From Thermodesulfovibrio thiophilus DSM 17215 (GTDB taxonomy: Bacteria; Nitrospirota; Thermodesulfovibrionia; Thermodesulfovibrionales; Thermodesulfovibrionaceae), in contig NZ_AUIU01000011.1 of the NCBI RefSeq assembly GCF_000423865.1, positions 186,001-250,000 of the forward strand: a stretch of 64,000 nt of DNA. The letters are read 5' to 3'. Under the pieces are notes generated by a model. It did not search any database and was not told the DNA's origin. It saw only the letters and a program-made list of their open reading frames with translations. Shown here one piece after another: positions 43,092 to 52,220 of the stretch. How positions within the stretch are numbered: position 1 is the first letter of the stretch; each line of letters opens with the position of its first letter. The translations under genes were made by a program, and so were the position numbers.

Positions 43092-43690
43092 GTTTTTCCT
43101 CCGTTTTTAAAAATTTTTAAATCTTCTTCTGTATTGATATTAATAAAAGATAATCCTTCTTTATCTAAATTTGCAACATCAATAATTTGAGCATTTATAT
43201 CATCAAGAAATCTCTTTATGCTCACTTTATCCTCAATCAATAGTCTTTGCAGTTCATTTATGAGTTTTTTTGAGTAAATTCCAGGCAGAGGATAGATTTT
43301 GTTGTTCAATGAAGCGACAGTAGCAGCACTGGTGCCAGTAATATGTTTTTCATTTAGAACTTTTATAATTTCTTTTTTTACACAGGGCATATCACAGGCA
43401 AATGCAAATACATCATATTCAGAATTTTTTAAAGCAGCATGGATGCCTGCCATTGGACCCTTAAAAGGGTATATATCTCCAATAAGAGGCATGCCATTAT
43501 AAAAATAAAGCTCTGGAAAGTTTGTAACAATAAAAATTTCGTCAAATATCTTTTTAACATTTGATATAAGAATCTCAATGAGTCTTTTATTCTCGAGTGC
43601 AATCAAACATTTAGGTATCTTCATTCTGGAAGATTTTCCACCAGCAAGTATGGCTGCTGAAATAGGCAATTTAGATGATAATGGCACCAA
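43079..43690 (-). CDS. mobA: Molybdenum cofactor guanylyltransferase
   Basis: Adds GMP to molybdopterin to make the bis-MGD cofactor of oxidoreductases. 203 residues. [20 protein letters not shown] is the nucleotide-binding loop with the catalytic Lys; [16 protein letters not shown] and [14 protein letters not shown] follow. The C-terminal half is typical. An alternative is a related nucleotidyltransferase (MocA-like), but GGKSSRMG-like and CDMP motifs favour MobA. It overlaps the Memo gene by 20 bp. Confidence 0.9.
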   Translation of the reverse strand: MVPLSSKLPISAAILAGGKSSRMKIPKCLIALENKRLIEILISNVKKIFDEIFIVTNFPELYFYNGMPLIGDIYPFKGPMAGIHAALKNSEYDVFAFACDMPCVKKEIIKVLNEKHITGTSAATVASLNNKIYPLPGIYSKKLINELQRLLIEDKVSIKRFLDDINAQIIDVANLDKEGLSFININTEEDLKIFKNGGKTCLD

Positions 43691-44480
43691 GATATCCCAC
43701 TACTTTATCATAGTCTCTATTTACTTCAGCTGAGGTAGCGTATTGTATGAGTTGAACTTCTTTTGCTCCGAGAAACTTTGTTGCATAAAGCGTTATAACA
43801 GTAGGAATAAAACCGCACATTGATATTTTATTTTCTAAAACTGTATTGTATACTCCTTCTGGATCAAACTTTCTGATTTTTTCAATTGCAAGAGAATCAA
43901 CCCTCCTTGCCATATCATCAGGTAAATAATGGCTCATATCAGTGCTTGCAATTATGATTGTATTGTTTGACAATTCAAGTTCTTCTGTAGCAGAGGCAAT
44001 ACCTTGAGCCAGAATCAGACATTCTTTAAGGGAAAGTATTTTTAATGTTAAAGGTACAATTGTAGCCTGAGGATTGAGCTTATAAATAAAGGGAAGTTGA
44101 ACTTCCAGTGAATGTTCATAAATATGAGCCTGAATATCATCTGAAACAAAAGGAACTTTTTCAATAATTTTTTGAGCAAGCTTTTCATTTATTCTAATAT
44201 TGCCAGGAGGAATTTCCCACTCTCCTTCTGTCATCATAGAAACATTAGAGCCATAACCGGTATGATTCGGACCAATCAGAATGAATACATCTTTTGGTTT
44301 AAGTTTTGAATATACATCTCCAGCAACATGTCCAGAATAAACATAGCCTGCATGAGGACATATTGCTCCGTACGCATTTATTGCAGGTCTTACAGGCATA
44401 TACTCTTCTAATTCCTGAAGTAGTTCCTTTGAATTTGATGGATAAAAATATCCTGCAACTACCGCGCGTCTTTTAATCAT
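43671..44480 (-). CDS. Memo-like protein (AmmeMemoRadiSam system B)
   Basis: 269 residues. RRAVVAGYFYPSNSKELLQELE, GAICPHAGYVYSGHVAG, FILIGPNHTGYGSN, HSLEVQLPFIY and ASTDMSHYLPDDMA supply the His/Asp metal ligands of the Memo fold, related to non-haem iron dioxygenases. In anaerobes Memo usually accompanies an AMMECR1 protein and a radical SAM enzyme; neither is in this window. Role unknown. Confidence 0.92.
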   Translation of the reverse strand: MIKRRAVVAGYFYPSNSKELLQELEEYMPVRPAINAYGAICPHAGYVYSGHVAGDVYSKLKPKDVFILIGPNHTGYGSNVSMMTEGEWEIPPGNIRINEKLAQKIIEKVPFVSDDIQAHIYEHSLEVQLPFIYKLNPQATIVPLTLKILSLKECLILAQGIASATEELELSNNTIIIASTDMSHYLPDDMARRVDSLAIEKIRKFDPEGVYNTVLENKISMCGFIPTVITLYATKFLGAKEVQLIQYATSAEVNRDYDKVVGYLGAIII

Positions 44481-44481
44481 T

Positions 44482-45864
44482 TTATATTTCTTCTTCTATT
44501 TCAGTTCCCATATACTTATCAGTATAATCAAGAAATCTCGTATAGTCACTGAGAAATGTAAGATATATTGTATCAGTTGGGCCATTTCTCTGCTTTGCTA
44601 CAATGACCTCTGCTTTTCCCTTATTTGCTGTATTTTTCTTGTTGTATACTTCATCTCTGTAAAGGAAAATTATTACATCAGCATCTTGTTCAATAGCTCC
44701 TGATTCTCTCAGGTTTGCAAGAGTAGGTTTTCTATCAGATGTTTTTTCTACAGAACGATTTAACTGGCTTAATGCAATAACAGGAACTTTTAATTCCTTA
44801 GCCATAGCTTTAAGTGAGCGTGATATTTCAGCGATTTCCTGTTCTCTTATGTCATAATTGGTTCTGCCACGCATAAGCTGGAGATAGTCAATAATAATCA
44901 AACTGAGCTTGCCTTTTTCCATTTTAAGTCTTCTAGCCTTGGCTCTTATTTCAAGAACACTCATTTGAGAGGAATCATCAATATAAATTGGAGCTTCGCT
45001 TAATTTTACTGCAGCATCTGTGATGCGTTCCCAATCCCTTTTACCGATGAATCCCTTTCTCAAAGCTGCAGAATTAACCATGGCAATACTGCTTAAAAGT
45101 CGCATAGCAATTTGTTCTCTTGACATTTCAAGGCTGAAAAAGGCAACCGGCTCTCCGAGTTCTACGCCAACATGTTGAGCAATATTTAAAGAAAAAGCGG
45201 TTTTGCCCATTCCAGGTCTTCCACCTATAATTATTAAATCTCCAGGCTGGAATCCTGAAGTCAGTTCATCAAGATCCTTAAATCCTGAAGAAATGCCAGT
45301 TATTACAGCCTTTTTTTCATACATGCTTTCTATTATTTTGAAAGCATGTTTAACAACATCTTTCATTTGATAAAAACTTGTATTTGTTCTCTGTTCTGAG
45401 ATGTCAAAAATCAATCTTTCTGCATAATCAATCATTTCCTCTGGATCTTCAGGTTCTTCATAAACCTTTGTAATTATTTTTGTGCAGGAACTAAGAAGTG
45501 ATCTTAGTAATGCTTTCTCTCTGATTAACTTAGCATGATATTTTATATTTGCAGCTGTGGGAACTGCTGTGGCAAGATTACTTAAGTAACTTAATCCTCC
45601 AACTTCATCAAGTTCGCCATTATCCTTTAAATGTTCTGTCAGTGTAATAAGGTCAATTGGCTCATTTTTATCAAAAAGCGATAACATTGCCTGATAAATT
45701 TTTCTATGTGATTCCTTATAAAAATCTTGAGGTGTAATGAGTTCAATTGCTTTTGCTATTGATTCTCCATCAAGAATAATTGCTCCAAGTACAGCCTGTT
45801 CAGCTTCCAGGCTTTGAGGTGGAACTTTGTCTATAGAAGTATCTATGTCTCGTAAATAAGCCAT
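44482..45864 (-). CDS. dnaB: Replicative DNA helicase DnaB
   Basis: Hexameric 5'-3' helicase. 460 residues: N-terminal DnaG-interacting domain (PPQSLEAEQAVLGAIILDG), linker and RecA-like motor with GDLIIIGGRPGMGKTAFSLN (Walker A), AFFSLEMSREQIAMRLLSS, LIIIDYLQLMRGR (Walker B), LSQLNRSVEKTSDRKPTLANLRESGAIEQDADVI (H4 region, key residues S-Q-L-N-R) and C-terminal AKQRNGPTDTI. No intein. It starts within one base of the rplI stop, the usual rplI-dnaB neighbourhood. Confidence 0.97.
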   Translation of the reverse strand: MAYLRDIDTSIDKVPPQSLEAEQAVLGAIILDGESIAKAIELITPQDFYKESHRKIYQAMLSLFDKNEPIDLITLTEHLKDNGELDEVGGLSYLSNLATAVPTAANIKYHAKLIREKALLRSLLSSCTKIITKVYEEPEDPEEMIDYAERLIFDISEQRTNTSFYQMKDVVKHAFKIIESMYEKKAVITGISSGFKDLDELTSGFQPGDLIIIGGRPGMGKTAFSLNIAQHVGVELGEPVAFFSLEMSREQIAMRLLSSIAMVNSAALRKGFIGKRDWERITDAAVKLSEAPIYIDDSSQMSVLEIRAKARRLKMEKGKLSLIIIDYLQLMRGRTNYDIREQEIAEISRSLKAMAKELKVPVIALSQLNRSVEKTSDRKPTLANLRESGAIEQDADVIIFLYRDEVYNKKNTANKGKAEVIVAKQRNGPTDTIYLTFLSDYTRFLDYTDKYMGTEIEEEI

Positions 45865-46307
45865 TATGCAGGAACTACGTTAACTTTTAGTCTTGCCACC
45901 ACATTTGAATGCAGTTTCACTTCAACTTCATATTCACCTGTTCTTTTGATTGGCTCAGAGATGTTAATATGTTTTTTATCAATTGCAAAACCTTCTTTTT
46001 CTAAAGCTTCAGCTATATCCTTTGATGTAATTGAACCAAACAGTTTCTGATCTTCGCCTGCATTTGCTTTAATGGTAAGTTCAAGTTGACCGAGTCTTTC
46101 TGCGATGGATTCTGCATCCTGACGTTTTTTCTTTGCTTCTTCCTCGAATTTTTTCTTCTGATATTCAAGCAGTTTTAAGTTCCTTTCATCTGCCAACAAA
46201 GCAAGTCCTCTTGGTAAAAGATAGTTCCTTGCGTATCCATCTTTAACATTGATGATCTGTCCTGCCTTTCCCAAACCCTGGATATCTTCTTTGAGAATTA
46301 GTTTCAT
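45864..46307 (-). CDS. rplI: 50S ribosomal protein bL9
   Basis: 147 residues. The N-terminal rRNA-binding domain (LKEDIQGLGKAGQIINVKDG then YARNYLLPRGLALLA) joins by a long helix to the C-terminal domain (LFGSITSKDIAEAL and DKKHINISEPIKRTGEYEVEVKLH). GAGGAGGTAG precedes ATG. First gene of the long minus-strand run through dnaB to recO. Confidence 0.97.
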   Translation of the reverse strand: MKLILKEDIQGLGKAGQIINVKDGYARNYLLPRGLALLADERNLKLLEYQKKKFEEEAKKKRQDAESIAERLGQLELTIKANAGEDQKLFGSITSKDIAEALEKEGFAIDKKHINISEPIKRTGEYEVEVKLHSNVVARLKVNVVPA

Positions 46308-46343
46308 TCTACCTCCTCAGAAAAAATTTTTTTCATTTAATAT

Positions 46344-46372
46344 ATCATACCATAAGTGGATTGCAATGGTAA
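46344..46372 (-). promoter_or_regulatory. Promoter for rplI-dnaB operon
   Basis: On the minus strand TTACCA (46372-46367) and TATGAT (46349-46344) are 17 bp apart. A start near 46337 gives about 30 nt of leader containing AAAAAAATTTTTTCTGAGGAGGTAG before rplI. This is the only good promoter in the 118-bp gap after the rRNA methyltransferase stop. Confidence 0.5.
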
Positions 46373-46425
46373 TCCTGTCTAAAACCTGTTGATTTGTACA
46401 TTAGAACTCTCTTTTATTCTTGAAC

Positions 46426-47217
46426 TCAAACCGATTTTAAGAAACGTTGACGGAAAATTTCATAAAGAAATACTGTGGCACTCATTGCCACGTTAAGACT
46501 TTCAGTTTTTCCCTTCTGAGGTATTTTACAGCTTGCATGTTTCATTGCTCTTAATTGTTGACTTACTCCTTGAGCTTCATTGCCAAATATCAAAGCAAGA
46601 GGTTTTGTAAAATCCATCTCAAATGAAAAAATTTTTGCATGAGGGTCTGCTATTACAAGATTAAGTTTGTTATTTAAGATGAAGGTTTCAATGTTTTTTA
46701 TTTTAGCTTTAATGACAGGAATAAAAAATATACTTCCTGTAGAGGCTCTCAGAACTTTGGTTGAATATGGATTACATGTTCCTGATGTAAGCAGTACAGC
46801 ATCTGCTCCAAGAGCTTCACCTGCACGTATAATTGTTCCAAGATTACCGGGGTCCTGGATTCTATCAGCAATTACAATAAGCGTTGGATTTTTAATATCT
46901 AAGCTATCTATTGTTTGCATTTTAAAGTTTGCCACAGCAAAAATCCCTTGTGGAGTGACTGTATCAGAGATATTCTTTGCTATTACTTCTGTTATCTTAA
47001 GCATAGGGAATTTTTTACTCTGAAGTAGTTGAAATAAGTTGTTGTTTTTTTCTATAAATTGCTCTGTAACAAAGACTCTTTCAATCTGAACATGATTTGA
47101 ATCCAGAGCGGATTTAATAAGATTAACTCCTTCAAAAAAAATTTTACCTTCTTGCTGGGTCTTGATTTTTTTTATTTCTTTGATTAAAGGATTATCTAGA
47201 CTTTGAATCCATTTCAT
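46426..47217 (-). CDS. TrmH/SpoU-family rRNA 2'-O-methyltransferase
   Basis: 263 residues. An N-terminal substrate-binding L30e-like part ([33 protein letters not shown]) precedes the SPOUT knot domain: [35 protein letters not shown] and [16 protein letters not shown], the three SpoU motifs. Likely a 23S rRNA methylase of the RlmB/TsnR type. It overlaps nnr by 4 bp. Confidence 0.9.
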   Translation of the reverse strand: MKWIQSLDNPLIKEIKKIKTQQEGKIFFEGVNLIKSALDSNHVQIERVFVTEQFIEKNNNLFQLLQSKKFPMLKITEVIAKNISDTVTPQGIFAVANFKMQTIDSLDIKNPTLIVIADRIQDPGNLGTIIRAGEALGADAVLLTSGTCNPYSTKVLRASTGSIFFIPVIKAKIKNIETFILNNKLNLVIADPHAKIFSFEMDFTKPLALIFGNEAQGVSQQLRAMKHASCKIPQKGKTESLNVAMSATVFLYEIFRQRFLKSV

Positions 47218-48734
47218 TTCGAAAGTTCAATAAATGCTTCGGGTAGGCTTTCAATTATATCTCCTGCTATCATTCCATGAAAACCTTTAACTCTGGCTGC
47301 TATGTCTCCAGCCAGACCATGAATGTAGACTCCAAGCAAAGACGCATCTAATGTAGAGAGCCCCTGTCCTGTAAGTGAAGCAATTATGCCTGTAAGAACA
47401 TCACCTGAACCTCCTGTTGCCATCCCAGGGTTTCCTGTTGGGTTTAAATAAACTTCTTCTTTAGGATTTGCCACTACTGTTGGAACTCCTTTAAGAACTA
47501 ATACAACATTGAGGTCTCTGGCAATTTTCTGAGCAATATCAGTTCTTTGTTTTTCGATATCTTTGACTGATATATTTATTAGCCGGCTTAATTCTCCTGG
47601 ATGTGGGGTAAGGATAATATCTGTTTTTGATTCTTTAAGTGTGTCTTTAATTCCTGCAAGCACTGTTATGCCGTCAGCATCAATGACCATAGGGCATTTA
47701 CAGTTTAATATGAGCTCTTTTAAAATTATCTCTATATCTTCATTAACTCCAACACCTGGTCCAAAAGCTACAGAAGTTGCTCTTTCATTCAAAAAATCTA
47801 TAATTTGCGGCAAAGCTTTTCTTGATAATGTCCGGTCAGTGCATGGCACTGGAAGTATCATCTCCTCCAAAATCTTACTCTGGAATACATCTTTAAGTAG
47901 TTCAGGAATGGATATAGTTACAAGTCCTGAACCTGCTCTTAAGGCACTTTTTGCTGTCATCAATGCTGCGCCTGTTTTTCCTGTTGATCCGGCAATTACA
48001 AGAACATGCCCGTATCTTCCTTTGTGAGAATATGCAGGTCTTGGTGGAACAAGTGAACATGCAAAATTTTTTTCGATTATTGTAGTTTTTATTGAGTCTG
48101 ATTTTATAAGCTCATCAGGAAATCCAATATCTTCAATAAATAGTTTGCCTGTGTAGTCTTTACCAGGATAAAGCATGTGTCCTTTTTTTGGAAGACCGAA
48201 TGTTACGGTTATATCTGATTTAACCGCAACTCCAAGCAACTGTCCTGTATCTGAACAGATTCCAGATGAGATATCAACAGCCACGATTATTTTTTTAAAA
48301 GTATTGAGTTTTTCAATAAATTGAGCAAGCTTACCGTCAATTGGTCTTTTAAGCCCTGTTCCAAAAAAAGCATCAATAATTACATCTGCATGGACTATTT
48401 CTTTTTCCTGTGGATAATCTCTGATGATTGGAATATTAAATTTTTGAGCTATTTCAAGCTGTGTTTTGCAATCCTGAGAAAGTTTATCTTCACAAAAAGG
48501 TTGAAAAATAGTTAGTTTTTTAACTTTATTTTTGAGAATTCTTCCTGCGGCTATTCCATCTCCTCCATTATTTCCAGGTCCTGCAAGAATTATTAAATTT
48601 TTTGCCGACATTTTAACTATATGCTTTACAACTGATAAAGCTGCTCTTTCCATTAGAACCAGAGATGGAATTTTATATTCTTCAATAGTTAATCTGTCTA
48701 TTGTTGTTATTTCCTGGGATGTGACGATTTTCAT
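47214..48734 (-). CDS. nnr: Bifunctional NAD(P)HX epimerase/dehydratase
   Basis: Repairs hydrated NADH/NADPH. About 506 residues: YjeF_N epimerase domain ([66 protein letters not shown]) followed by a C-terminal ribokinase-like dehydratase ([41 protein letters not shown] and [16 protein letters not shown]). ATG at 48734 is preferred. TATAAT lies 6 nt before it with no Shine-Dalgarno between, so translation is probably leaderless. Divergent from the flavodoxin. Confidence 0.94.
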   Translation of the reverse strand: MKIVTSQEITTIDRLTIEEYKIPSLVLMERAALSVVKHIVKMSAKNLIILAGPGNNGGDGIAAGRILKNKVKKLTIFQPFCEDKLSQDCKTQLEIAQKFNIPIIRDYPQEKEIVHADVIIDAFFGTGLKRPIDGKLAQFIEKLNTFKKIIVAVDISSGICSDTGQLLGVAVKSDITVTFGLPKKGHMLYPGKDYTGKLFIEDIGFPDELIKSDSIKTTIIEKNFACSLVPPRPAYSHKGRYGHVLVIAGSTGKTGAALMTAKSALRAGSGLVTISIPELLKDVFQSKILEEMILPVPCTDRTLSRKALPQIIDFLNERATSVAFGPGVGVNEDIEIILKELILNCKCPMVIDADGITVLAGIKDTLKESKTDIILTPHPGELSRLINISVKDIEKQRTDIAQKIARDLNVVLVLKGVPTVVANPKEEVYLNPTGNPGMATGGSGDVLTGIIASLTGQGLSTLDASLLGVYIHGLAGDIAARVKGFHGMIAGDIIESLPEAFIELSK

Positions 48735-48739
48735 AAAAT

Positions 48740-48789
48740 AATTATAGCACAAAGTTTTTTTTAAAAAATTTTCACTCTGTGCTAAAATT
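48740..48789. promoter_or_regulatory. Divergent promoters in a dyad: nnr (-) and flavodoxin (+)
   Basis: AATTATAGCACA (48740-48751) and TGTGCTAAAATT (48778-48789) are inverted repeats matching 11 of 12 bases. Each contains an extended -10: TGCTATAAT for nnr (TATAAT 48746-48741) and TGCTAAAAT for the flavodoxin (TAAAAT 48783-48788). They are separated by an A/T tract that can serve as -35/UP region for both. Start sites would be near 48734 and 48795. Confidence 0.6.
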
Positions 48790-48817
48790 GAAAATAAAAA
48801 ACTGCTGGAGGTTTAGC

Positions 48818-49288
48818 ATGAAAAAAGTTCTTGTTATCTATTACTCAAGAACAGGTAATACAGAAAAAATGGCAAAAATGATTGCTGAAGGACTCGTTCA
48901 AAAAGGAATTGTTGTTGATTTGAAAAATGTGAATGAGGTTGATATTGACAGTCTTCCTGATTATGATGGTTATATAATTGGTTCCCCTAACTATTTTGGA
49001 ACAATGGTGGCAGAGATAAAGAAGTTTATTGATGAAAGCGTCAAATACTACAGAAAAATTGATGGAAAACTTGTTGCAGCCTTTAGTTCCACTGGAATGA
49101 TTGGTGGAGGAGGAGAGACAGTCTGCCTTGATATTCTGAAGTCATTTTTAGTTCATGGTTGTCTTTGTCTGGGATTTACAAGACTCGGACATTATGGACC
49201 TGTTGCAATTGGTAAACCAGATGAGAGGATAGAAAGAGAAATAAATGAAATGGTTAATAAATATTCAGAAATTTTAAACAAAATATAG
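48818..49288 (+). CDS. Flavodoxin family protein
   Basis: 156 residues, Rossmann-type flavodoxin of the WrbA/NADPH-FMN group. FMN phosphate loop YYSRTGNTEKMAKMIAEGL, then GSPNYFGTMVAEIKKFIDES and AFSSTGMIGGGGETVCLDIL. Ribosome site TGGAGGTTTAGC before ATG at 48818; a GTG at 48779 would add residues without support. Likely an electron carrier or quinone reductase. It may be co-transcribed with the MCE gene 1 bp after its stop. Confidence 0.9.
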   Translation: MKKVLVIYYSRTGNTEKMAKMIAEGLVQKGIVVDLKNVNEVDIDSLPDYDGYIIGSPNYFGTMVAEIKKFIDESVKYYRKIDGKLVAAFSSTGMIGGGGETVCLDILKSFLVHGCLCLGFTRLGHYGPVAIGKPDERIEREINEMVNKYSEILNKI

Positions 49289-49289
49289 T

Positions 49290-50240
49290 ATGTTTGATAG
49301 AAAAAAACAACTGAAATGGGCATCGTTAAAGGTCGGTATTGTTATAACATCGACCTTAATTATTATTTTTTGTGTAATAATTTTTTCAGGTGGTATTCAA
49401 TCGTTTTTTACAAAGAGAGATTCTTTTAATGTTTATATAACTGATGTTCAGGGATTAAGAAAAGGAGCTCCTGTAAGAATTGCAGGAGTTGATGTTGGAA
49501 CAGTTCAGGATATAAAATTAAGCAAAGAATACGGAACTATAGTAACAGTTTCCATTAATAGAAATGTCTTAAGCTATTTAAAGTCAGATGCCAGAGCAAC
49601 TGTACAGACAATTGGCTTACTCGGAGATAAATATATTGAAATATTCCCTGGTGAGTCTCAACAGGCTTTTGATTCCGCAAAAGGTATATATGGATATCCG
49701 CGTCAGGACGTAAGAGAAATCATAGGAGTTACTGCTTCTATGATGAAGCAAATGGAAACTCTAATTATCAGAATTGATTCACTGGTCGCTAAGGTGGATC
49801 AATCTGAAGGTACTATTTCAAAATTACTGAATGATCCTTATTTATATGATAATTTGAATGCAACTATTTTAGAGCTTAAAAACATCCTGGAAGATATAAG
49901 AAATGGTAGTTTAGGCATGCTTGCACGTGATAAAGAATTTTATCAAAAGCTTTCAAATACTTTAAAGAATATAGAAAAATCTTCAAACAAAATAGCTTCT
50001 TCAGAAGGCACTCTAGGTAAAATGATAAATGATCCTACTCTGTATGACAGCCTACTTGAATCTTCTAAAAAGCTTGACAATCTTCTTCAGGAAATTGAGG
50101 AATCTGAAGGGACATTGGGACTTCTTCTCAAAGATAAAAATACAGCTGAGGATTTAAAACAGAGTATAAGAGAACTAAAAGAACTGATTGAAGAAATCAA
50201 AAAGAATCCAAAGAAATTTTTCAAATTCAGTATATTTTAG
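49290..50240 (+). CDS. MlaD-like MCE-domain lipid-trafficking protein
   Basis: 316 residues. One N-terminal membrane helix (about 12-32) then an MCE domain (DVQGLRKGAPVRIAGVDVGTVQDIKLS ... GDKYIEIFPG). A long helical tail has three related blocks, DQSEGTISKLLNDPYLYDNL, SSEGTLGKMINDPTLYDSL and ESEGTLGLLLKDKN. MCE proteins form rings for lipid passage between membranes with MlaEF ABC components, but none of those are nearby. Promoter shared with flavodoxin or internal. Confidence 0.9.
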   Translation: MFDRKKQLKWASLKVGIVITSTLIIIFCVIIFSGGIQSFFTKRDSFNVYITDVQGLRKGAPVRIAGVDVGTVQDIKLSKEYGTIVTVSINRNVLSYLKSDARATVQTIGLLGDKYIEIFPGESQQAFDSAKGIYGYPRQDVREIIGVTASMMKQMETLIIRIDSLVAKVDQSEGTISKLLNDPYLYDNLNATILELKNILEDIRNGSLGMLARDKEFYQKLSNTLKNIEKSSNKIASSEGTLGKMINDPTLYDSLLESSKKLDNLLQEIEESEGTLGLLLKDKNTAEDLKQSIRELKELIEEIKKNPKKFFKFSIF

Positions 50241-50253
50241 GTTATAATTTTTT

Positions 50254-50754
50254 ATGGCAGTCCTTGAAATAAGAAAATATCCTGAAGAAATTTTAAAGAA
50301 GAAAGCTGAAGCTATTACTGATATCAATGAGGATTTACACCGACTTATTGATGATATGGTTGAAACAATGTATAAAGCCAATGGAGTTGGGCTGGCTGCA
50401 CCACAGGTGGGTGTTTCAAAGAGGCTTATCGTTGTTGATACAAGCCCCAGAGAGGCGAATCAATCTCTAATTGTTTTAATTAATCCAGAAATATCAGATT
50501 CAGAAGGAGAAATTCTTTCTGAAGAAGGATGTCTCAGTCTTCCTGGATTTATAACAAGGCTAAAAAGGAAAGAAAAAATTCTTGTCAAAGGATTAGACAG
50601 AAAGGGTAAGGAAATAGAGGTTCAAGCCACGGGGCTTTTAGCAAGGGCATTGCAGCATGAGCTAGACCATCTTGAAGGAATTCTTCTTGTTGACAGAATA
50701 AGCCCTCTTAAAAGAGAACTTTTCAGAAGAAAATATCTTAAAGCAAAGAAGTAG
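50254..50754 (+). CDS. def: Peptide deformylase
   Basis: Removes the formyl group from new proteins. 166 residues. Motif 1 GVGLAAPQVG, motif 2 EEGCLSLPGF and motif 3 QHELDHLEG supply the Gln, Cys and two His metal ligands. def-fmt is the classic pair, here 10 bp apart; start just after the MCE gene. Confidence 0.97.
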   Translation: MAVLEIRKYPEEILKKKAEAITDINEDLHRLIDDMVETMYKANGVGLAAPQVGVSKRLIVVDTSPREANQSLIVLINPEISDSEGEILSEEGCLSLPGFITRLKRKEKILVKGLDRKGKEIEVQATGLLARALQHELDHLEGILLVDRISPLKRELFRRKYLKAKK

Positions 50755-50764
50755 GCTTTTCAAT

Positions 50765-51700
50765 ATGCCATCTAAAAGAGAAGGAATAATCTTCTTTGGT
50801 ACTCCAGCATTTGCAGTTCCAACTCTTAATGCATTGATTTCAGATAAAGAAAAAATATTACTTGTTGTGACCCAGCCTGATAAACCAAAAGGAAGAGGTA
50901 AGGTCATACAACCTGCAGAAGTAAAAAAAATTGCTTTAGAACACAGATTGCCACTGATTCAACCGGATAGAGTAAGAGATGAAAATTTTATCAAAATGTT
51001 AAAAGAGCTCAATCCAGAGTTTATAGTGGTTGTTGCATATGGTAAGATAATTCCAGGAGAGATTCTTAAAATTCCAGAGTATGGTTGCATAAATTTACAT
51101 GCTTCTCTTTTGCCAAAATACAGAGGAGCAGCACCAATTCAATGGGCATTGATAAAAGGTGAAAAAATCACAGGTGTTACAACAATGCTCATTGATGAAG
51201 GACTTGATACAGGCCCGATACTTCTACAAAAAGAAGTTTTGATTGAAGATGAAGACAATGCCCAGAGTTTTTCTGAAAAACTTTCAAGAATTGGTGCGGA
51301 TTTAATTGTAGAGACGCTTGATAAAATGCGTAAAGGGGTTATCACACCTATTCCGCAGAGCGGAGAATCAAGCTATGCTCCTCAATTAAAAAAAGAAGAT
51401 GGCAAAATTAACTGGAGTGTTTCTGCAATTGAGATTTTCAATCTTATACGAGGTACATATCCATGGCCATGTGCATACAGTTTTTTCAAAAATGAAAGAG
51501 TAAAAATCATTAAAGCTCAGGTTATGGAAGGAGAATCTGAACCTGGCATGATAGTTAAAGCAAAAAATGAACTGATAGTTGCCACAGGCAGGGGATTTCT
51601 TAAAATTCTACTTATTCAGCCTGAGGGTAAAAAAATAATGACAGCAAAGGAATTCATATCTGGAAGAAAAATAAATGAAGGCGTGGACTCATTTTTTTAG
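50765..51700 (+). CDS. fmt: Methionyl-tRNA formyltransferase
   Basis: 311 residues. FFGTPAFAVPTLNALI at the N-terminus, VTQPDKPKGRGK, INLHASLLPKYRGAAPIQWALI (SLLP signature) and ALTGVTTM-like KITGVTTMLIDEGLDTGPIL. The C-terminal OB-like domain begins near 206 (GKINWSVSAIEI...IRGTYPWPCAY). Overlaps DUF116 by 26 bp. Confidence 0.96.
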   Translation: MPSKREGIIFFGTPAFAVPTLNALISDKEKILLVVTQPDKPKGRGKVIQPAEVKKIALEHRLPLIQPDRVRDENFIKMLKELNPEFIVVVAYGKIIPGEILKIPEYGCINLHASLLPKYRGAAPIQWALIKGEKITGVTTMLIDEGLDTGPILLQKEVLIEDEDNAQSFSEKLSRIGADLIVETLDKMRKGVITPIPQSGESSYAPQLKKEDGKINWSVSAIEIFNLIRGTYPWPCAYSFFKNERVKIIKAQVMEGESEPGMIVKAKNELIVATGRGFLKILLIQPEGKKIMTAKEFISGRKINEGVDSFF

Positions 51701-52220
51701 GGTAGTAATACTTAAATTTGCCTATCCTCTTTTAATGTTTTTAGGAACATTCTTGAAAACAAAAAAGACTGATTTTCAGGCTTATATAGTTACACTTAAT
51801 AATCTTATTGTTATGCGTGACAATATTAATGTAAATAAGATATTGGTTTTACTTCCCCATTGCATTCAGAATTCAAAATGTGATGTAAGACTTACATTTG
51901 ACGTGTTTAAGTGTCGTAGATGTGGTCAATGTAAGATAAAAGATTTAATAGAACTTACTGAAAAATATGGAGTTTCAATCGCTATTGCCACAGGAGGAAC
52001 AATTGCAAGAAAGGTTGTTAAAGAGGTAAAACCTGATGCCATTGTAGCGGTTGCATGTGAGAGAGATCTATCAAGTGGAATTGTTGATACATATCCAATT
52101 CCAGTTCTTGGTATTTTAAATGAAAGACCATTTGGTCCATGTATTGATACAACAGTGAGTCTCCAGAAAGTTGAGGAAGCACTTATATGGTTTATAAATC
52201 ACCAAGACAGAAAGCATTAG
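51675..52220 (+). CDS. DUF116 protein
   Basis: 181 residues: N-terminal membrane helix (about 8-26), a cysteine-rich patch LPHCIQNSKCDVRLTFDVFK and CRRCGQCKIKDL resembling an Fe-S ligand set, then ATGGTIARKVVKEVKPDAIV, VACERDLSSGIVDTYPIPVL and GILNERPFGPCIDTTV. Function unknown. It overlaps both fmt and rsmB, so is embedded in the translation-initiation operon. Start not certain. Confidence 0.85.
   Translation: MKAWTHFFRVVILKFAYPLLMFLGTFLKTKKTDFQAYIVTLNNLIVMRDNINVNKILVLLPHCIQNSKCDVRLTFDVFKCRRCGQCKIKDLIELTEKYGVSIAIATGGTIARKVVKEVKPDAIVAVACERDLSSGIVDTYPIPVLGILNERPFGPCIDTTVSLQKVEEALIWFINHQDRKH

Noticed and set aside
48779-48817. GTG start extending the flavodoxin
   Set aside because: It overlaps the promoter -10 and the added residues lack flavodoxin character; the ATG at 48818 has a good ribosome site.
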